Origin: a virus
Length of the DNA: 63,804 nt
Strand: one strand, 5' to 3'
Virus record (IMG/VR): IMGVR_UViG_3300043570_002464
Location: 1 to 63,804 of that record
Shown here: in pieces, positions 1 to 8,950 of the stretch
Position numbering within the stretch: position 1 is the first letter of the stretch
Layout: every line of letters starts with the position of its first letter
Program-made: the position numbers and the translations under genes
The notes under the pieces: generated by a model
The model's input: the letters and a program-made list of their open reading frames with translations, nothing else
Told to the model about the DNA's origin: nothing
Database searches by the model: none

Positions 1-616
1 CAATTTGATTTATACCTTTGATTGGTCCCAATGTGTTCCAATCAATCCAATTGATGCCACCATATTGTTGAAATCCACCACGGTCCCAACCAGCACCAAA
101 CAATTCAACATTGTTGTTTAGATATGCCTGTTCTAGCGCATCTTTTGATTCTTCACGCAACACATGATCAAAAAATTCAAGTTTTGAATCAAACTTTGTT
201 TCATCAAATTTCAATGAATATTTTTTCCAAAGTTTGTTGGTCAAGCCAGCATGACTAAACACATGATTTTGATCAATATGATATACACCAAATTTTGATT
301 TATCTTCATTGGTCAATACATCATTTATAGCAATACTTTTGGCTTGGGTATACCCCGAGCACCTAAAATGTATATTGTCGCTCCAGATATATGAACTATC
401 ATGATTTCCAATCAAAGCAACTGCGTTTGGATTATAAAGAATTTTCTCTTTGAGCCAAACAGCAGTAGCTCTGGCATATTCCGCTGCGTATGCACCTTCA
501 CCATGATTATCAAAATAATCACCTGTGAGCACAAGTTTATCATGCTGCACTTTATCTATAATAGATTGTGCTCGTATAATACGATTGTGAATATCAGGAA
601 TAACCAATGTGCGCAT
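1..616 (-). CDS. Metallophosphoesterase (PPP/calcineurin-like), cut at its 3' end by the window edge
   Basis: The reading frame opens with ATG at 616 (MRTLVIPDIHNR) and stays open to the left edge, so the C-terminus is missing. The metallophosphoesterase metal-binding blocks appear in order: PDIHNR (D-x-H) near residue 8, GDYFDNH near 33, GNHDSS near 70 and FSHAGL in the second half. This layout matches the PPP-like phosphatases that many large phages carry. Such enzymes hydrolyse phosphomonoesters or diesters using a two-metal centre; the substrate is unknown. A TTGACT box lies just upstream inside the end of the next gene. A second, unrelated-length metallophosphoesterase is at 48835. Confidence 0.85.
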   Translation of the reverse strand, partial: MRTLVIPDIHNRIIRAQSIIDKVQHDKLVLTGDYFDNHGEGAYAAEYARATAVWLKEKILYNPNAVALIGNHDSSYIWSDNIHFRCSGYTQAKSIAINDVLTNEDKSKFGVYHIDQNHVFSHAGLTNKLWKKYSLKFDETKFDSKLEFFDHVLREESKDALEQAYLNNNVELFGAGWDRGGFQQYGGINWIDWNTLGPIKGINQI

Positions 617-624
617 TCATATAC

Positions 625-652
625 AATATCACAAATGTTCTATAAAAGTCAA
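625..652 (-). promoter_or_regulatory. Sigma70-like promoter of the first metallophosphoesterase gene
   Basis: On the minus strand TTGACT (652-647) is followed after 16 nt by GATATT (630-625). Only 8 nt separate the -10 box from the ATG at 616, so the transcript would start almost at the start codon. The box overlaps the end of the neighbouring HNH gene. Confidence 0.45.
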
Positions 653-1017
653 TACTTTTTCTTGTTGCACAAATATTTGCTATTCATGAAATTATCAGCA
701 TTCATATTTGATTTCTTTTTGTTGCAAGCATTGCAGCACACCACAAAATTGTTTTGATCAAATGCATCACCACCAATGGACTTTGCTTTATAATGGTCCA
801 CAGTTGCTTGGTCGTTTCTATGCAAAGATTTATATTTCAGTTGTTTTTCACAATAAAAACAAATCAACTTATTTTTATTTTCCAGTTCTTCTTTGAGAAA
901 ATCATTGCGTGATGTTGCCCAACGCTTGCGCTCCATTTGAGCATACAAGCGTTGCAGCAACACAAGATTAGCATAACTACTGATATGCACATCATCCATA
1001 TGGACGATATGTTTCAT
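649..1017 (-). CDS. HNH endonuclease
   Basis: 122 residues. A Cys pair CFYC near residue 54, then TVDHYKAKSIGGD (the D-H of the HNH core) and CCNACNKKKSN make a compact zinc-ribbon HNH nuclease fold. These cut DNA with a single metal ion. The N-terminal 45 residues are helical and basic. It follows the neighbour at 1018 without a gap, so the two are probably co-translated. It could be a free-standing homing endonuclease or a phage-specific nuclease; the sequence does not decide between them. Confidence 0.8.
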   Translation of the reverse strand: MKHIVHMDDVHISSYANLVLLQRLYAQMERKRWATSRNDFLKEELENKNKLICFYCEKQLKYKSLHRNDQATVDHYKAKSIGGDAFDQNNFVVCCNACNKKKSNMNADNFMNSKYLCNKKKY

Positions 1018-1338
1018 TTAGCCACCCATGTCATCTTTGGTCCATTCATAGTCATCATCACTTTTACTCATAATGTCGCAAAGCAGTTGCTTTTTCTTTG
1101 GTGGCGTAGGTCTTGTATTTGATTTTGTTGACTCCCAAACAATCTTGACACTATCCATATGCTTTTCTGGAATATGAACTATTCTAATGCCGTTGTGGGC
1201 AAGTAGGTTTACAAGCTCTTCAAGCTTCATACCCTTCCATTTTGCTAGATTATCAACACCACCAGCTTGTAGCACAGCATTTCGCATCATAAGATAGAAG
1301 TCATCTTGGCATAGTTTTACTTTTATATCGTTGTTCAT
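1018..1338 (-). CDS. Hypothetical phage protein
   Basis: 106 residues, no family recognised. The N-terminal half is predicted mixed alpha/beta (KVKLCQDDFYLMMRNAVLQ), the middle contains IRIVHIPEKH, and the C-terminus is charged and acidic. The stop codon abuts the start of the HNH gene and the start lies 9 nt after the 263-residue gene, so it sits inside an operon of unknown-function genes. Confidence 0.6.
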   Translation of the reverse strand: MNNDIKVKLCQDDFYLMMRNAVLQAGGVDNLAKWKGMKLEELVNLLAHNGIRIVHIPEKHMDSVKIVWESTKSNTRPTPPKKKQLLCDIMSKSDDDYEWTKDDMGG

Positions 1339-1347
1339 AAATTTATT

Positions 1348-2139
1348 TTAAGTCCAAAAGAAATCACGGTTGGTTACAATCCAAACCAAATATTTTGTAT
1401 CTTCTTTGCTGATGAGCACTTCTAACCGATTGAGTTCAGCATAATCAACTGCATATACACCAGTCATCGTTTCTTCGTCTGGATATGAACCATCATGTTG
1501 CTTTTGTAGAACCGGACGACGATTTTTGATATAGTCATAGCAATCCTTCAAATCGTTGGCAAACTTTGCATGATTTTCACCAGATGCTTCATAGTCGGTG
1601 TTGTCAAAGCATTTTTCACCATCAACAAAATGAACAACCATAGCAAAATTGAGTTCAGTAATAAGCCAAACCTTGTCGCTCCAATCATCTGGAATCTGTT
1701 TTTTGAGCCATTTCTGACGAGGATTCAATTTATAACGCAGCCAATCATATGCTCTACCCATCTTGCATTTCAAGCTAAATCCATTTTCACGCAGCCAATA
1801 TTGAAAAGGAAAATTATATTCGTGGAAGTTGTCAATAGCATCTCGTTCAGACTTTCTGCCAAGTAATGTCTTGGCATCGTGTATGATGGCATCCAAATAC
1901 CAGAAATATAAATATGTACGCTTTTTACGTGGCATATCCATATATTCATCTGCGCTCTTTACATATACATATTTTGTAAATGGATTGTTGTCATCGAGCC
2001 AATAACAGAAGTTATAATACATATGACGAAATGTAGTTGTGTCTGTCTCTGGCATTTTTACAGCACGATTATGCTTGCTGAAAATTTCAGCGGCTTCTTT
2101 CATAGATTCTGTGGGTTCTTTATCGTTTAGATTGCTCAT
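1348..2139 (-). CDS. Hypothetical phage protein
   Basis: 263 residues, rich in Trp, Tyr and charged residues (for example YFWYLDAIIHDAKTLLGRKS). No signal peptide, membrane helix or catalytic motif is visible. The gene overlaps its upstream neighbour at 2136 by 4 nt (ATGA), which points to translational coupling. Function not recognised. Confidence 0.65.
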   Translation of the reverse strand: MSNLNDKEPTESMKEAAEIFSKHNRAVKMPETDTTTFRHMYYNFCYWLDDNNPFTKYVYVKSADEYMDMPRKKRTYLYFWYLDAIIHDAKTLLGRKSERDAIDNFHEYNFPFQYWLRENGFSLKCKMGRAYDWLRYKLNPRQKWLKKQIPDDWSDKVWLITELNFAMVVHFVDGEKCFDNTDYEASGENHAKFANDLKDCYDYIKNRRPVLQKQHDGSYPDEETMTGVYAVDYAELNRLEVLISKEDTKYLVWIVTNRDFFWT

Positions 2140-2429
2140 AGTGTATCTTTTGGTTTAAAATTTTTCATGTCTTCCCAGCCCGGCCAAGTTCCATCGAGTT
2201 TGGCATTTGCCACACCAAGGTCATCCGATTGATTTCCCCAATGATTTGCAAGTTCTTCCAATAGCTCTATACCTTTATCATCGAGTTGAGATCTGATATG
2301 TTCAAACAATGGATTCCAATGCTGGCAAAGATCACAGCCACACTCTGTGTGTGTTTCATCAGTCCATCGCGGGGCTTTGTCGCCAAGCAATGGACGAATA
2401 ACAGGTAGAGGTGTGGTTGTGTCGCTCAT
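2136..2429 (-). CDS. Hypothetical protein with a Cys pair
   Basis: 97 residues. A segment CGCDLCQHW near residue 30 suggests a small metal-binding knuckle; the rest is helical and acidic and ends in WPGWEDMKNFKPKDTL. It is coupled by 4-nt overlaps to the RNase Z-like gene before it and the 263-residue gene after it. No family recognised. Confidence 0.6.
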   Translation of the reverse strand: MSDTTTPLPVIRPLLGDKAPRWTDETHTECGCDLCQHWNPLFEHIRSQLDDKGIELLEELANHWGNQSDDLGVANAKLDGTWPGWEDMKNFKPKDTL

Positions 2430-3268
2430 AGATGATTTACTTTATAAGGATTGATAAATGTGATGTCTGGATAGTTTTTGGCTACTTCATTATAGTCATA
2501 GCGTCCTGAAAGATGTGCAGCATACATTTTTTTAACACCAGCATCTTTGCATAATTTAATAGCCTCGTCAATAGTAAAATGAGTAGTATCATCACGATCT
2601 TCTGCATTCACAAAAGTACAATCCATAATAACATCTTTGCAGCCAGTTAGTTGATATGCATCTGGGATGTCGTATGCATCAAGACAATAAGCAAACAAAT
2701 TGGCACGATAAGACTCATTGATAGCGTCTTTGCTCAAACCATTCTTTAGCAGTTCTGGGATGTTCTTGCCCAAAAACTCTGGTTTGAGACGATTGCGATT
2801 TTCATAAATCACATAACCAAGAGTGCTTACATTCTTTTGATGACTCATGTTAAACGCACGAACATATTGCTTGTTGCCAAGATCAAGCTCAAAGCCAGCT
2901 TCAATAGGAACAAATGTTATTTTGTAGCGCAGATAGTTTGAGTTACGACCCATTACAAAATCAAACAATGCGTTGAGATGTGTATTATCTTTTGGATAAT
3001 AGATAGTCAATGGCTTGTTGTGGTCTTGAGTATCTTTGTTGCGAGAAATGCCGCGACCAGAGTTGCGACAACCAACAACAGAAGGTAGTCCAAGAGTATG
3101 ATCGCCGTGATTGTGCCCAATGAAAATTCTCTCTATGTTGGCAAGACTATTGCCAATAGCTGTCGCAGCACCTTCACCACAATCAAAAAGGATTTTGTGT
3201 TGCGGTACATAACACCAAGAGCTATAAAGTGCCTTGCTAAAAATAGAAATGTATAGTTCGTTATTCAC
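2426..3268 (-). CDS. RNase Z-like metallo-beta-lactamase-fold nuclease
   Basis: 280 residues, near the usual length of the family. Residues 28-36 read FDCGEGAAT and 51-57 read GHNHGDH, which is the H-x-H-x-D-H metal site with the preceding FDCGEG loop typical of tRNase Z. A later Asp (MDCTF) and His (AAHLSGRY) supply the remaining zinc ligands. tRNase Z trims tRNA 3' ends. The phage tRNAs here already encode CCA, so the role could be processing of polycistronic tRNA transcripts, or a different phosphodiesterase activity. The start codon is GTG at 3268. A TTGACA box with a poor -10 lies just upstream. Confidence 0.75.
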   Translation of the reverse strand: MNNELYISIFSKALYSSWCYVPQHKILFDCGEGAATAIGNSLANIERIFIGHNHGDHTLGLPSVVGCRNSGRGISRNKDTQDHNKPLTIYYPKDNTHLNALFDFVMGRNSNYLRYKITFVPIEAGFELDLGNKQYVRAFNMSHQKNVSTLGYVIYENRNRLKPEFLGKNIPELLKNGLSKDAINESYRANLFAYCLDAYDIPDAYQLTGCKDVIMDCTFVNAEDRDDTTHFTIDEAIKLCKDAGVKKMYAAHLSGRYDYNEVAKNYPDITFINPYKVNHL

Positions 3269-3307
3269 AAACTATACATTGTTCTACTTTTTATAGAATG
3301 TCAAGGA

Positions 3308-3706
3308 TTATATCACTTTATATGTTATTTTTCCTGTGCTTGGATCAAATGACAGTCCTTCAACATTTAACAGCTCCGAGTATTTTTCTAAATCATATCC
3401 CGCATCGCGTGCTTTACGCAATCTAGCGCCAATCTTTCCAGCATCAAACTTTTCACTTTTTAGATTTGCGTTTTCTGTTAGATCTTCATTCTTGTCGGCG
3501 TTGAGCACAAACACAACATCTGATTTAGATTTGATTATCCAACCATCTTCAAGTTTAAGATCATCAAATACATTTGTGTCTCTTACATTACATACAGCAA
3601 CTTCAAATCTCTTAAATAATGCATTTCGCACTTCTTTAGAGATTCTATTGTCTGGGCTATATGGAGCCTTGTTCCATTCTACTTTTGGTGTTGTTTCTAG
3701 TTTCAT
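3308..3706 (-). CDS. Hypothetical phage protein
   Basis: 132 residues, soluble, no recognised domain. The C-terminal third (GARLRKARDAGYDLEKYSEL) is helical and followed by a short beta segment. The start is preceded by an A/T-rich stretch with no Shine-Dalgarno sequence. It lies directly downstream of the giant RCC1 gene, so it may be a partner or chaperone of that protein; this is inference from position only. Confidence 0.55.
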   Translation of the reverse strand: MKLETTPKVEWNKAPYSPDNRISKEVRNALFKRFEVAVCNVRDTNVFDDLKLEDGWIIKSKSDVVFVLNADKNEDLTENANLKSEKFDAGKIGARLRKARDAGYDLEKYSELLNVEGLSFDPSTGKITYKVI

Positions 3707-3725
3707 AATTTTTATTTTTAAGAGT

Positions 3726-6700
3726 TTAGCCGATATTCAGTTTTACTTTTGGATTTACATCATTTTGCCATCCACCAGACAACAATACATATTTTCCATC
3801 GCCATATGCAAGTGCTCCCCAATTCTGGTTATATCCAGTCGTTGAAGCCGTCCAATTTACAGCGTCGGTGGATGTAAAGATATTATATCCATCATCTGTG
3901 TAATAACTACTTGCCACAAACTTGGTTCCGTCATATATCACTTTGCTCAATGATACATAAGAACTTGTTGTTACATAACTGCTTGTCCAATTGATGGCAT
4001 CTGTGGAAGATATCACGAAACTATCATCATCGGATACCATAACAAACTTGTTGTTTCCAAATGCAACATCGTTATAATAATAATCTGGTACTGAAGCTGT
4101 GTGCCAAGTGGTTGCATCAGTTGAGTACATTACTTTGTCAGCTGTGTTTGTAATACCCAAAACATTATAGTTATTGTCACCAGTAGCCAGCACAGTTCCA
4201 TCATTTTTGATGATATATGTGAAGTCTTCTCCGCAAGATACTTTGCTTACATTAGTTGTTGATATAGTTGGAACATCATAACTTGTATAATCGCCAGTTC
4301 CAAGTTGTCCATTGCCATTATATCCCATGCCATATAATGTGCCGTCTAGTGCAACAAACAACGCAAAATTATTTTCAGCAGAAACTTGCGCGCTCCCAGT
4401 AGCAATCATAAATGGCGTGGTTTGGTCGGTAGTATTTCCCGTTCCCAATTGTCCATATTCGTTGTATCCCATGCCATATAATGTATTATCATTTTTGATA
4501 TAGTATGAGGTATAGTCGCTTACAGCACAAGATACAACATTTGTATCTATAAGATATGATGATGTATATGATCCAGTGTCACCAGTTCCAAGTTGTCCAT
4601 AGTTGTTATATCCAATTCCATATAAATTTCCGTTGCTCTTGATATACAATATATGATAGTCACTAATTGCCGCTTGTACAACATTTGTGTCCAATTGAAT
4701 TGATGCTGTTACATATGTACCAATAACAGATCCAGTAAGTTGACCATATCCGTTATATCCCATACCCCACAATGTGTTGTCGTTCTTAATATATGTTGTA
4801 CAATTGCTCGTTTCTGATGAGACAAATGATTGTGATACATTTGTGTCTATTTGAACAGGCGAGTATCTTTCGACACGAGTTCCGTCTCCAAGTTGTCCGT
4901 TATAATTGGCTCCCATACCCCACAATGTATTGTCATTTTTTACAAAGGTTACGTGATCTCGACCAGATGCTACATTTCTAACATTAGACACTATTGGAAC
5001 AAACTTTATGAATTCTCCCAATGAACTGTCTTTTCCAAGTTGACCATCATAATTTCCTCCAACACCATATAATGTATCATCTTTTAGAACCATAACATGA
5101 TCCTCTCCAGCTGATACATAACTTGCGGTGTTATTATCAAATGTTTGTGTGAATGTATTTCTTTCATCGTAACTACTACTGTAATCTCCGTTACCATTTG
5201 ATATTACATATTTTCCATTGCCGTATGCAACGCTTGTGTTGTAAGCATCAAATGATCCAGTTTGTTCTGCCCAATCTGTTCCATTTGACGATGTTACTAT
5301 TCTATCTTCGCCAACAGCAATAAATTTTCCGTTGACATATCTTACTCGATTTAGTTCGTTATAGTTTGTGTTGTTTAGAGAACCTGTTGTCCAAGTAATA
5401 CCATCACTTGATGTGAATGCTTCTGGTCTGCCGTCGTTGTATCCATCTGATACACTTGAAACAGCGACATATGTATTAGTCCCGTTGTATGCAATACCAG
5501 AAATTCCACCTTCTACATTTGTAATAGAACCACTTGACCAATTTTTACCATTTGAAGAATATTTTATTAGAGTATTTCCTTCGCCGCCGCCAGCAATAAA
5601 TTTACCATCGGCATAAATAACATCGCGCCAGTAAATTTCATCCGTGTCATAATCATCCGTGAAGATAAATTCATCTGTGCCTTCTGTGGTCCATCCTGTT
5701 GCGTCTGTATAATACATACTGAATGGAAGTGCATATTTGCCCAATTGCCATTGATGGTTGTATCCCATTCCGTATAATGTTTTATCCGATTTGATATATA
5801 GTCCATGCTGATTTCCACCCACTGCATATGTTACATCTGTGTCAATCAATGTTGGCTCAATGACATCATCCTCATCATTCTCAAATCTATCGGACAATTG
5901 CCCATCTCCATTATATCCCATGCCATATAATGTATTATTATTCTTGATATAGTATGTGAAATTGTCACCACCACCAACAAACTTTACATCTGTGTCAATC
6001 AGTTGTGGTTCAGACACATCAAAGTCATCATATCCATATGATGTACCAAGTTGTCCACTGCCGTTATTACCAAATGTAAATAAATTACCACTTGTGTCAA
6101 TATATGCACTGTGGTATCCCATTGCTGCACATGATTCTACACTTGATGCAATTTGGTATGGATTGTCCCAATCAAATGAAGAACTTGCCTCAGTGCCCAA
6201 TTGATAATCATTATTATTTCCAATACCCCACAATGTATTATCATTCTTGACAAACAATAGGTGATAGCCGCCACCAGAAATAGATTTAATACTGCTTGTG
6301 ATTTGAGTAAAGGTAGATGCTGATAGTCCAAATATTTCATCGGTTGATACCCACAATGTATCATCTTCCATAAGCAATGCACTGTAATTTTCGCCAGTTA
6401 CAAGATTTGTTATTGCTCCAGATGCAGTGATGGCACCTTCCAAAACAGTTTGTGTCCATGTATCATAATCACTAAATCCATCATTTCCAAATGATCCATT
6501 ACCGCCTTCTCCTGTAAACCAAAGAGTGTTGTCATTCTTGACTGCGCCAGCAAAATATCCTTCACAACTTGATGCTGCTAGTTTTACATCTGTTAATACA
6601 AGACTCGCAGTTCCACGATAATCAGTATTTCCAATTCCCAATTGACCATCGTCATTTTCTCCAGTGGCCCATAGTTCATTGCTTGAGTTTAGTATATAAC

Positions 6701-7067
6701 TACTATTATAGCCAGCCCAAGCACCAATGATATTTCCCAATAATATAGGAACATTATTTGCAATAACTCTTGTAAATAAATTGTATGATCCAACGCTGAC
6801 CCAGCCTATTTTATTGTTTCCCTCACCTCGCTTGATCCATGTTTCGCTTGGTTTTGAAAACGAGATATATTCTTCTTTTAAAGTTGTAAATCCGGCATTT
6901 ATATATGATCCATAAACAAATGCCTTCTTTGAAATATTCAATTTCTGCAAGTTTCCTCTAACATCAAGGAAGAAATCATCACCATTTCTACAGAATTTTG
7001 CGCCTCGTGGGGCTTTTACAACGCCTTCTGGGCTGGATTGATCGAATTGACTAAATATATTGCTCAT
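3726..7067 (-). CDS. Giant RCC1-repeat / Asp-box beta-propeller protein, probable virion or adhesion protein
   Basis: 1113 residues built almost entirely of repeats. About 13 RCC1-type units are visible, with cores such as GMGYNGDGQL, GMGANYNGQLG and GIGYNNYGQLG. Between and after them are Asp-box/BNR-like units of the form KFIAVG...TSSNGTDW. The order appears to be six RCC1 units, four Asp-box units, seven RCC1 units, three Asp-box units, as if a two-propeller module had been duplicated. The first 90 residues (SNIFSQFDQSSPE...) are non-repetitive and could attach the protein to the virion. RCC1 and Asp-box propellers bind proteins or glycans. No signal peptide is present, which fits a tail-associated receptor-binding protein better than a secreted one. 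The motif TATATTTAT lies 23 nt before the ATG. Confidence 0.8.
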   Translation of the reverse strand: MSNIFSQFDQSSPEGVVKAPRGAKFCRNGDDFFLDVRGNLQKLNISKKAFVYGSYINAGFTTLKEEYISFSKPSETWIKRGEGNNKIGWVSVGSYNLFTRVIANNVPILLGNIIGAWAGYNSSYILNSSNELWATGENDDGQLGIGNTDYRGTASLVLTDVKLAASSCEGYFAGAVKNDNTLWFTGEGGNGSFGNDGFSDYDTWTQTVLEGAITASGAITNLVTGENYSALLMEDDTLWVSTDEIFGLSASTFTQITSSIKSISGGGYHLLFVKNDNTLWGIGNNNDYQLGTEASSSFDWDNPYQIASSVESCAAMGYHSAYIDTSGNLFTFGNNGSGQLGTSYGYDDFDVSEPQLIDTDVKFVGGGDNFTYYIKNNNTLYGMGYNGDGQLSDRFENDEDDVIEPTLIDTDVTYAVGGNQHGLYIKSDKTLYGMGYNHQWQLGKYALPFSMYYTDATGWTTEGTDEFIFTDDYDTDEIYWRDVIYADGKFIAGGGEGNTLIKYSSNGKNWSSGSITNVEGGISGIAYNGTNTYVAVSSVSDGYNDGRPEAFTSSDGITWTTGSLNNTNYNELNRVRYVNGKFIAVGEDRIVTSSNGTDWAEQTGSFDAYNTSVAYGNGKYVISNGNGDYSSSYDERNTFTQTFDNNTASYVSAGEDHVMVLKDDTLYGVGGNYDGQLGKDSSLGEFIKFVPIVSNVRNVASGRDHVTFVKNDNTLWGMGANYNGQLGDGTRVERYSPVQIDTNVSQSFVSSETSNCTTYIKNDNTLWGMGYNGYGQLTGSVIGTYVTASIQLDTNVVQAAISDYHILYIKSNGNLYGIGYNNYGQLGTGDTGSYTSSYLIDTNVVSCAVSDYTSYYIKNDNTLYGMGYNEYGQLGTGNTTDQTTPFMIATGSAQVSAENNFALFVALDGTLYGMGYNGNGQLGTGDYTSYDVPTISTTNVSKVSCGEDFTYIIKNDGTVLATGDNNYNVLGITNTADKVMYSTDATTWHTASVPDYYYNDVAFGNNKFVMVSDDDSFVISSTDAINWTSSYVTTSSYVSLSKVIYDGTKFVASSYYTDDGYNIFTSTDAVNWTASTTGYNQNWGALAYGDGKYVLLSGGWQNDVNPKVKLNIG

Positions 7068-7090
7068 AGGTTATAATAATGTTGATATAT

Positions 7091-7099
7091 TATAAATAT
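7091..7099 (-). promoter_or_regulatory. TATAYTTAT motif (putative late promoter element)
   Basis: TATATTTAT on the minus strand, 23 nt before the RCC1 gene start. The same 9-mer (Y = C or T) recurs before many starts in this window and is the best candidate for a phage-specific -10-type element. Confidence 0.4.
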
Positions 7100-7119
7100 A
7101 AGAGACTATCAATACGCAG

Positions 7120-7380
7120 TCACTTTTTCACTAATTGTTCATCAATATATTGTTTCAATTCTATTAGATCTTTATTTTCAAGTATAACTTCATCTCCATA
7201 TGGTCTGCCATGTTTCAATATATACCATATATTTTTTAGTTTATATCTCCAACCAGTGTCTGTTGTATAACCGCGCTGCCAAAATGAAACATACCACATA
7301 TCATCCTCATGATCTTTTTCAATATGCAGTTCATGAGTATGACATGAACATGTTAAGTGTAACTCATTTTCTTTTTTCAT
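7120..7380 (-). CDS. Hypothetical small protein
   Basis: 86 residues. The N-terminal part HLTCSCHTHELHIEKDHEDD has alternating Cys and His that could bind a metal. The middle is WYVSFWQRGY and the C-terminus is an amphipathic helix. No family recognised. It sits alone between the RCC1 gene and a coiled-coil gene. Confidence 0.55.
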   Translation of the reverse strand: MKKENELHLTCSCHTHELHIEKDHEDDMWYVSFWQRGYTTDTGWRYKLKNIWYILKHGRPYGDEVILENKDLIELKQYIDEQLVKK

Positions 7381-7431
7381 ATTATTTCAAATCTCATATA
7401 TAATGGAATATCGCCTTTGATTTACAATAAC

Positions 7432-7734
7432 CTACGAAGGTGGAAGTTTTGACAAGTTTTCTATCTCTTTAACAATTTCCGCCAGAACTTTTTTACGAGA
7501 ATTGGCAGACATTTCAATTTTTTTAATTTTTTTCATCTGCACACCCAGTATCTTGTCGAATTTTTCTCGTTTCTTTTTATAAAATTGAAATATCTTGTCT
7601 TTTTGGGCGTCGTATTCTATCACTTCGTTTTGGACTTTATCTTTCCATTGATTTAACAATATAATCTTTTTTTCTTCCGTTATTTCTTCATTTGGATCTA
7701 TACGAATTTGTTGATTTGAATTATCATCGCTCAT
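7432..7734 (-). CDS. Hypothetical coiled-coil protein
   Basis: 100 residues, highly charged, with heptad-like leucine/isoleucine spacing from about residue 20 to 95 (KIFQFYKKKREKFDKIL...). It overlaps the upstream HTH/HNH-like gene by 4 nt. No enzymatic motif. Function unknown. Confidence 0.55.
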   Translation of the reverse strand: MSDDNSNQQIRIDPNEEITEEKKIILLNQWKDKVQNEVIEYDAQKDKIFQFYKKKREKFDKILGVQMKKIKKIEMSANSRKKVLAEIVKEIENLSKLPPS

Positions 7735-8336
7735 AAATTTTGTGTGTTTTCGTTTTTTATTTCTTCATGAACTTGGATCTTTAAGGAATCAAGCTCTTGC
7801 TCCGACAATTCGGGTGCTTTTTCCAATTGGGTTGCATCATCTGCTGAAATTTTAAATGTCTTTTTACATCCAAATGGATTGTTTATATATAAAAAATAAC
7901 AGTTGTAACACAATAGCTCAAGATTTTCGCGCTTTTTATTTTTAATATTGGCGTCAATATAATTCAATAACAATGGCACTATGCTGTCAGATATTCTTTT
8001 TTCAAAAAATCCACACTTGTTGCACTTTTGTTCGATTCTATTGCTGCGAATAAGTCGAGCCTTGAGACGAGTTGTGCTATACTTTGGAAACTTACCTTCC
8101 AGTATTTGATTCAGTGGATACTTACCGCTATCTTCGTTCTTTATTGGTTTGCTTATTCCCTTACCAGCAGCATTGGAGACCCTACCATACAATCCATACA
8201 TCTTGGCATATTTGCGATATGTCATAAATGACACACCCAATTTTCTAGCAACATCTGCCTCGGTCTTGCTGATACTTTGTGCTGCTAGGATTTCACTTTC
8301 CAGCAACATTCTTTTTGGTCTTCCGTTTAGTAGCAT
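7731..8336 (-). CDS. HTH protein with a degenerate HNH domain
   Basis: 201 residues. Residues 1-55 form a helix-turn-helix of the type seen in homing endonucleases (DVARKLGVSFMTYRKYAKMYGLYG). Residues 80-160 follow the HNH scaffold: CNKCG, then NYIDANIKNKKRENL and LLCYNCY. The catalytic positions are changed: the usual H-H-I-D reads NYID and the final N-C-H reads NCY. The zinc cysteines remain. It is therefore probably a DNA-binding protein that came from an HNH homing endonuclease and lost cleavage. The intact relative at 57834 has VDHIDENWRNN and PNCH. Confidence 0.7.
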   Translation of the reverse strand: MLLNGRPKRMLLESEILAAQSISKTEADVARKLGVSFMTYRKYAKMYGLYGRVSNAAGKGISKPIKNEDSGKYPLNQILEGKFPKYSTTRLKARLIRSNRIEQKCNKCGFFEKRISDSIVPLLLNYIDANIKNKKRENLELLCYNCYFLYINNPFGCKKTFKISADDATQLEKAPELSEQELDSLKIQVHEEIKNENTQNL

Positions 8337-8340
8337 ATGT

Positions 8341-8601
8341 TTATGTAACCTTCTTTAGATTTACCATTGTTTCTGTGTTCTTTGGTATGAGCACAAAATC
8401 ATTCATCTCTTTTTTACTGATTAAAAAATTTTCTTCAATTGTCCAGATAAAAGTGTATCCTTCACACTCATAATAAGCACAATTTTTGAATGTCTTTGTT
8501 CCTATGTTGTTTATGCTGATATACAAGTCTTCGCAATAATCATCATGTGTGAGATTCTTGCCAAGGTCTATCATCAATCGTTGTGCTTGTGTTTTTGTCA
8601 T
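8341..8601 (-). CDS. Hypothetical small protein
   Basis: 86 residues, alpha/beta character, no recognised motif (YYECEGYTFIWTIEENFLIS in the middle). It overlaps the preceding gene by 4 nt and ends 5 nt before the HTH/HNH-like gene. Probably part of a four-gene operon from 8945 to 7432. Confidence 0.55.
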   Translation of the reverse strand: MTKTQAQRLMIDLGKNLTHDDYCEDLYISINNIGTKTFKNCAYYECEGYTFIWTIEENFLISKKEMNDFVLIPKNTETMVNLKKVT

Positions 8602-8945
8602 TCGTATGAATATCCATTTTTGTCTTGTGACAAATCTTGACCTGAACTTTTCTTAAAGTTTTCTCTTAGATTTTCGGCCAATACATATTGACCAATATTA
8701 ACCAAGCATAAGAAAGCATTTACCATTGCTTCTTTCTTGGCAGCTTTGCTTTTTCGCACCAACAATATTGGACCAAGATTAAGTTCGTCAGACTCTTTCA
8801 TTTGTTTTTCTACAGCAAGAGTTGCGGCTTCAAACATTTGGGATCGTTCGTCGTCAAATAACTCAGGATTGAGGAATACAGTATGTCCCCAATCTGGTCC
8901 TTCTACATAAAAACTCAACATTTTTATTTTACTCATCTTATTCAT
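8598..8945 (-). CDS. Hypothetical protein
   Basis: 115 residues; internal Met4 (MSKIKMLSF) is an alternative start. The N-terminal half resembles a small alpha/beta domain and the C-terminal tail is polar (SGQDLSQDKNGYSYE). No motif recognised. The region between its start and the homing endonuclease stop is only 5 nt. Confidence 0.5.
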   Translation of the reverse strand: MNKMSKIKMLSFYVEGPDWGHTVFLNPELFDDERSQMFEAATLAVEKQMKESDELNLGPILLVRKSKAAKKEAMVNAFLCLVNIGQYVLAENLRENFKKSSGQDLSQDKNGYSYE

Positions 8946-8950
8946 ATATA

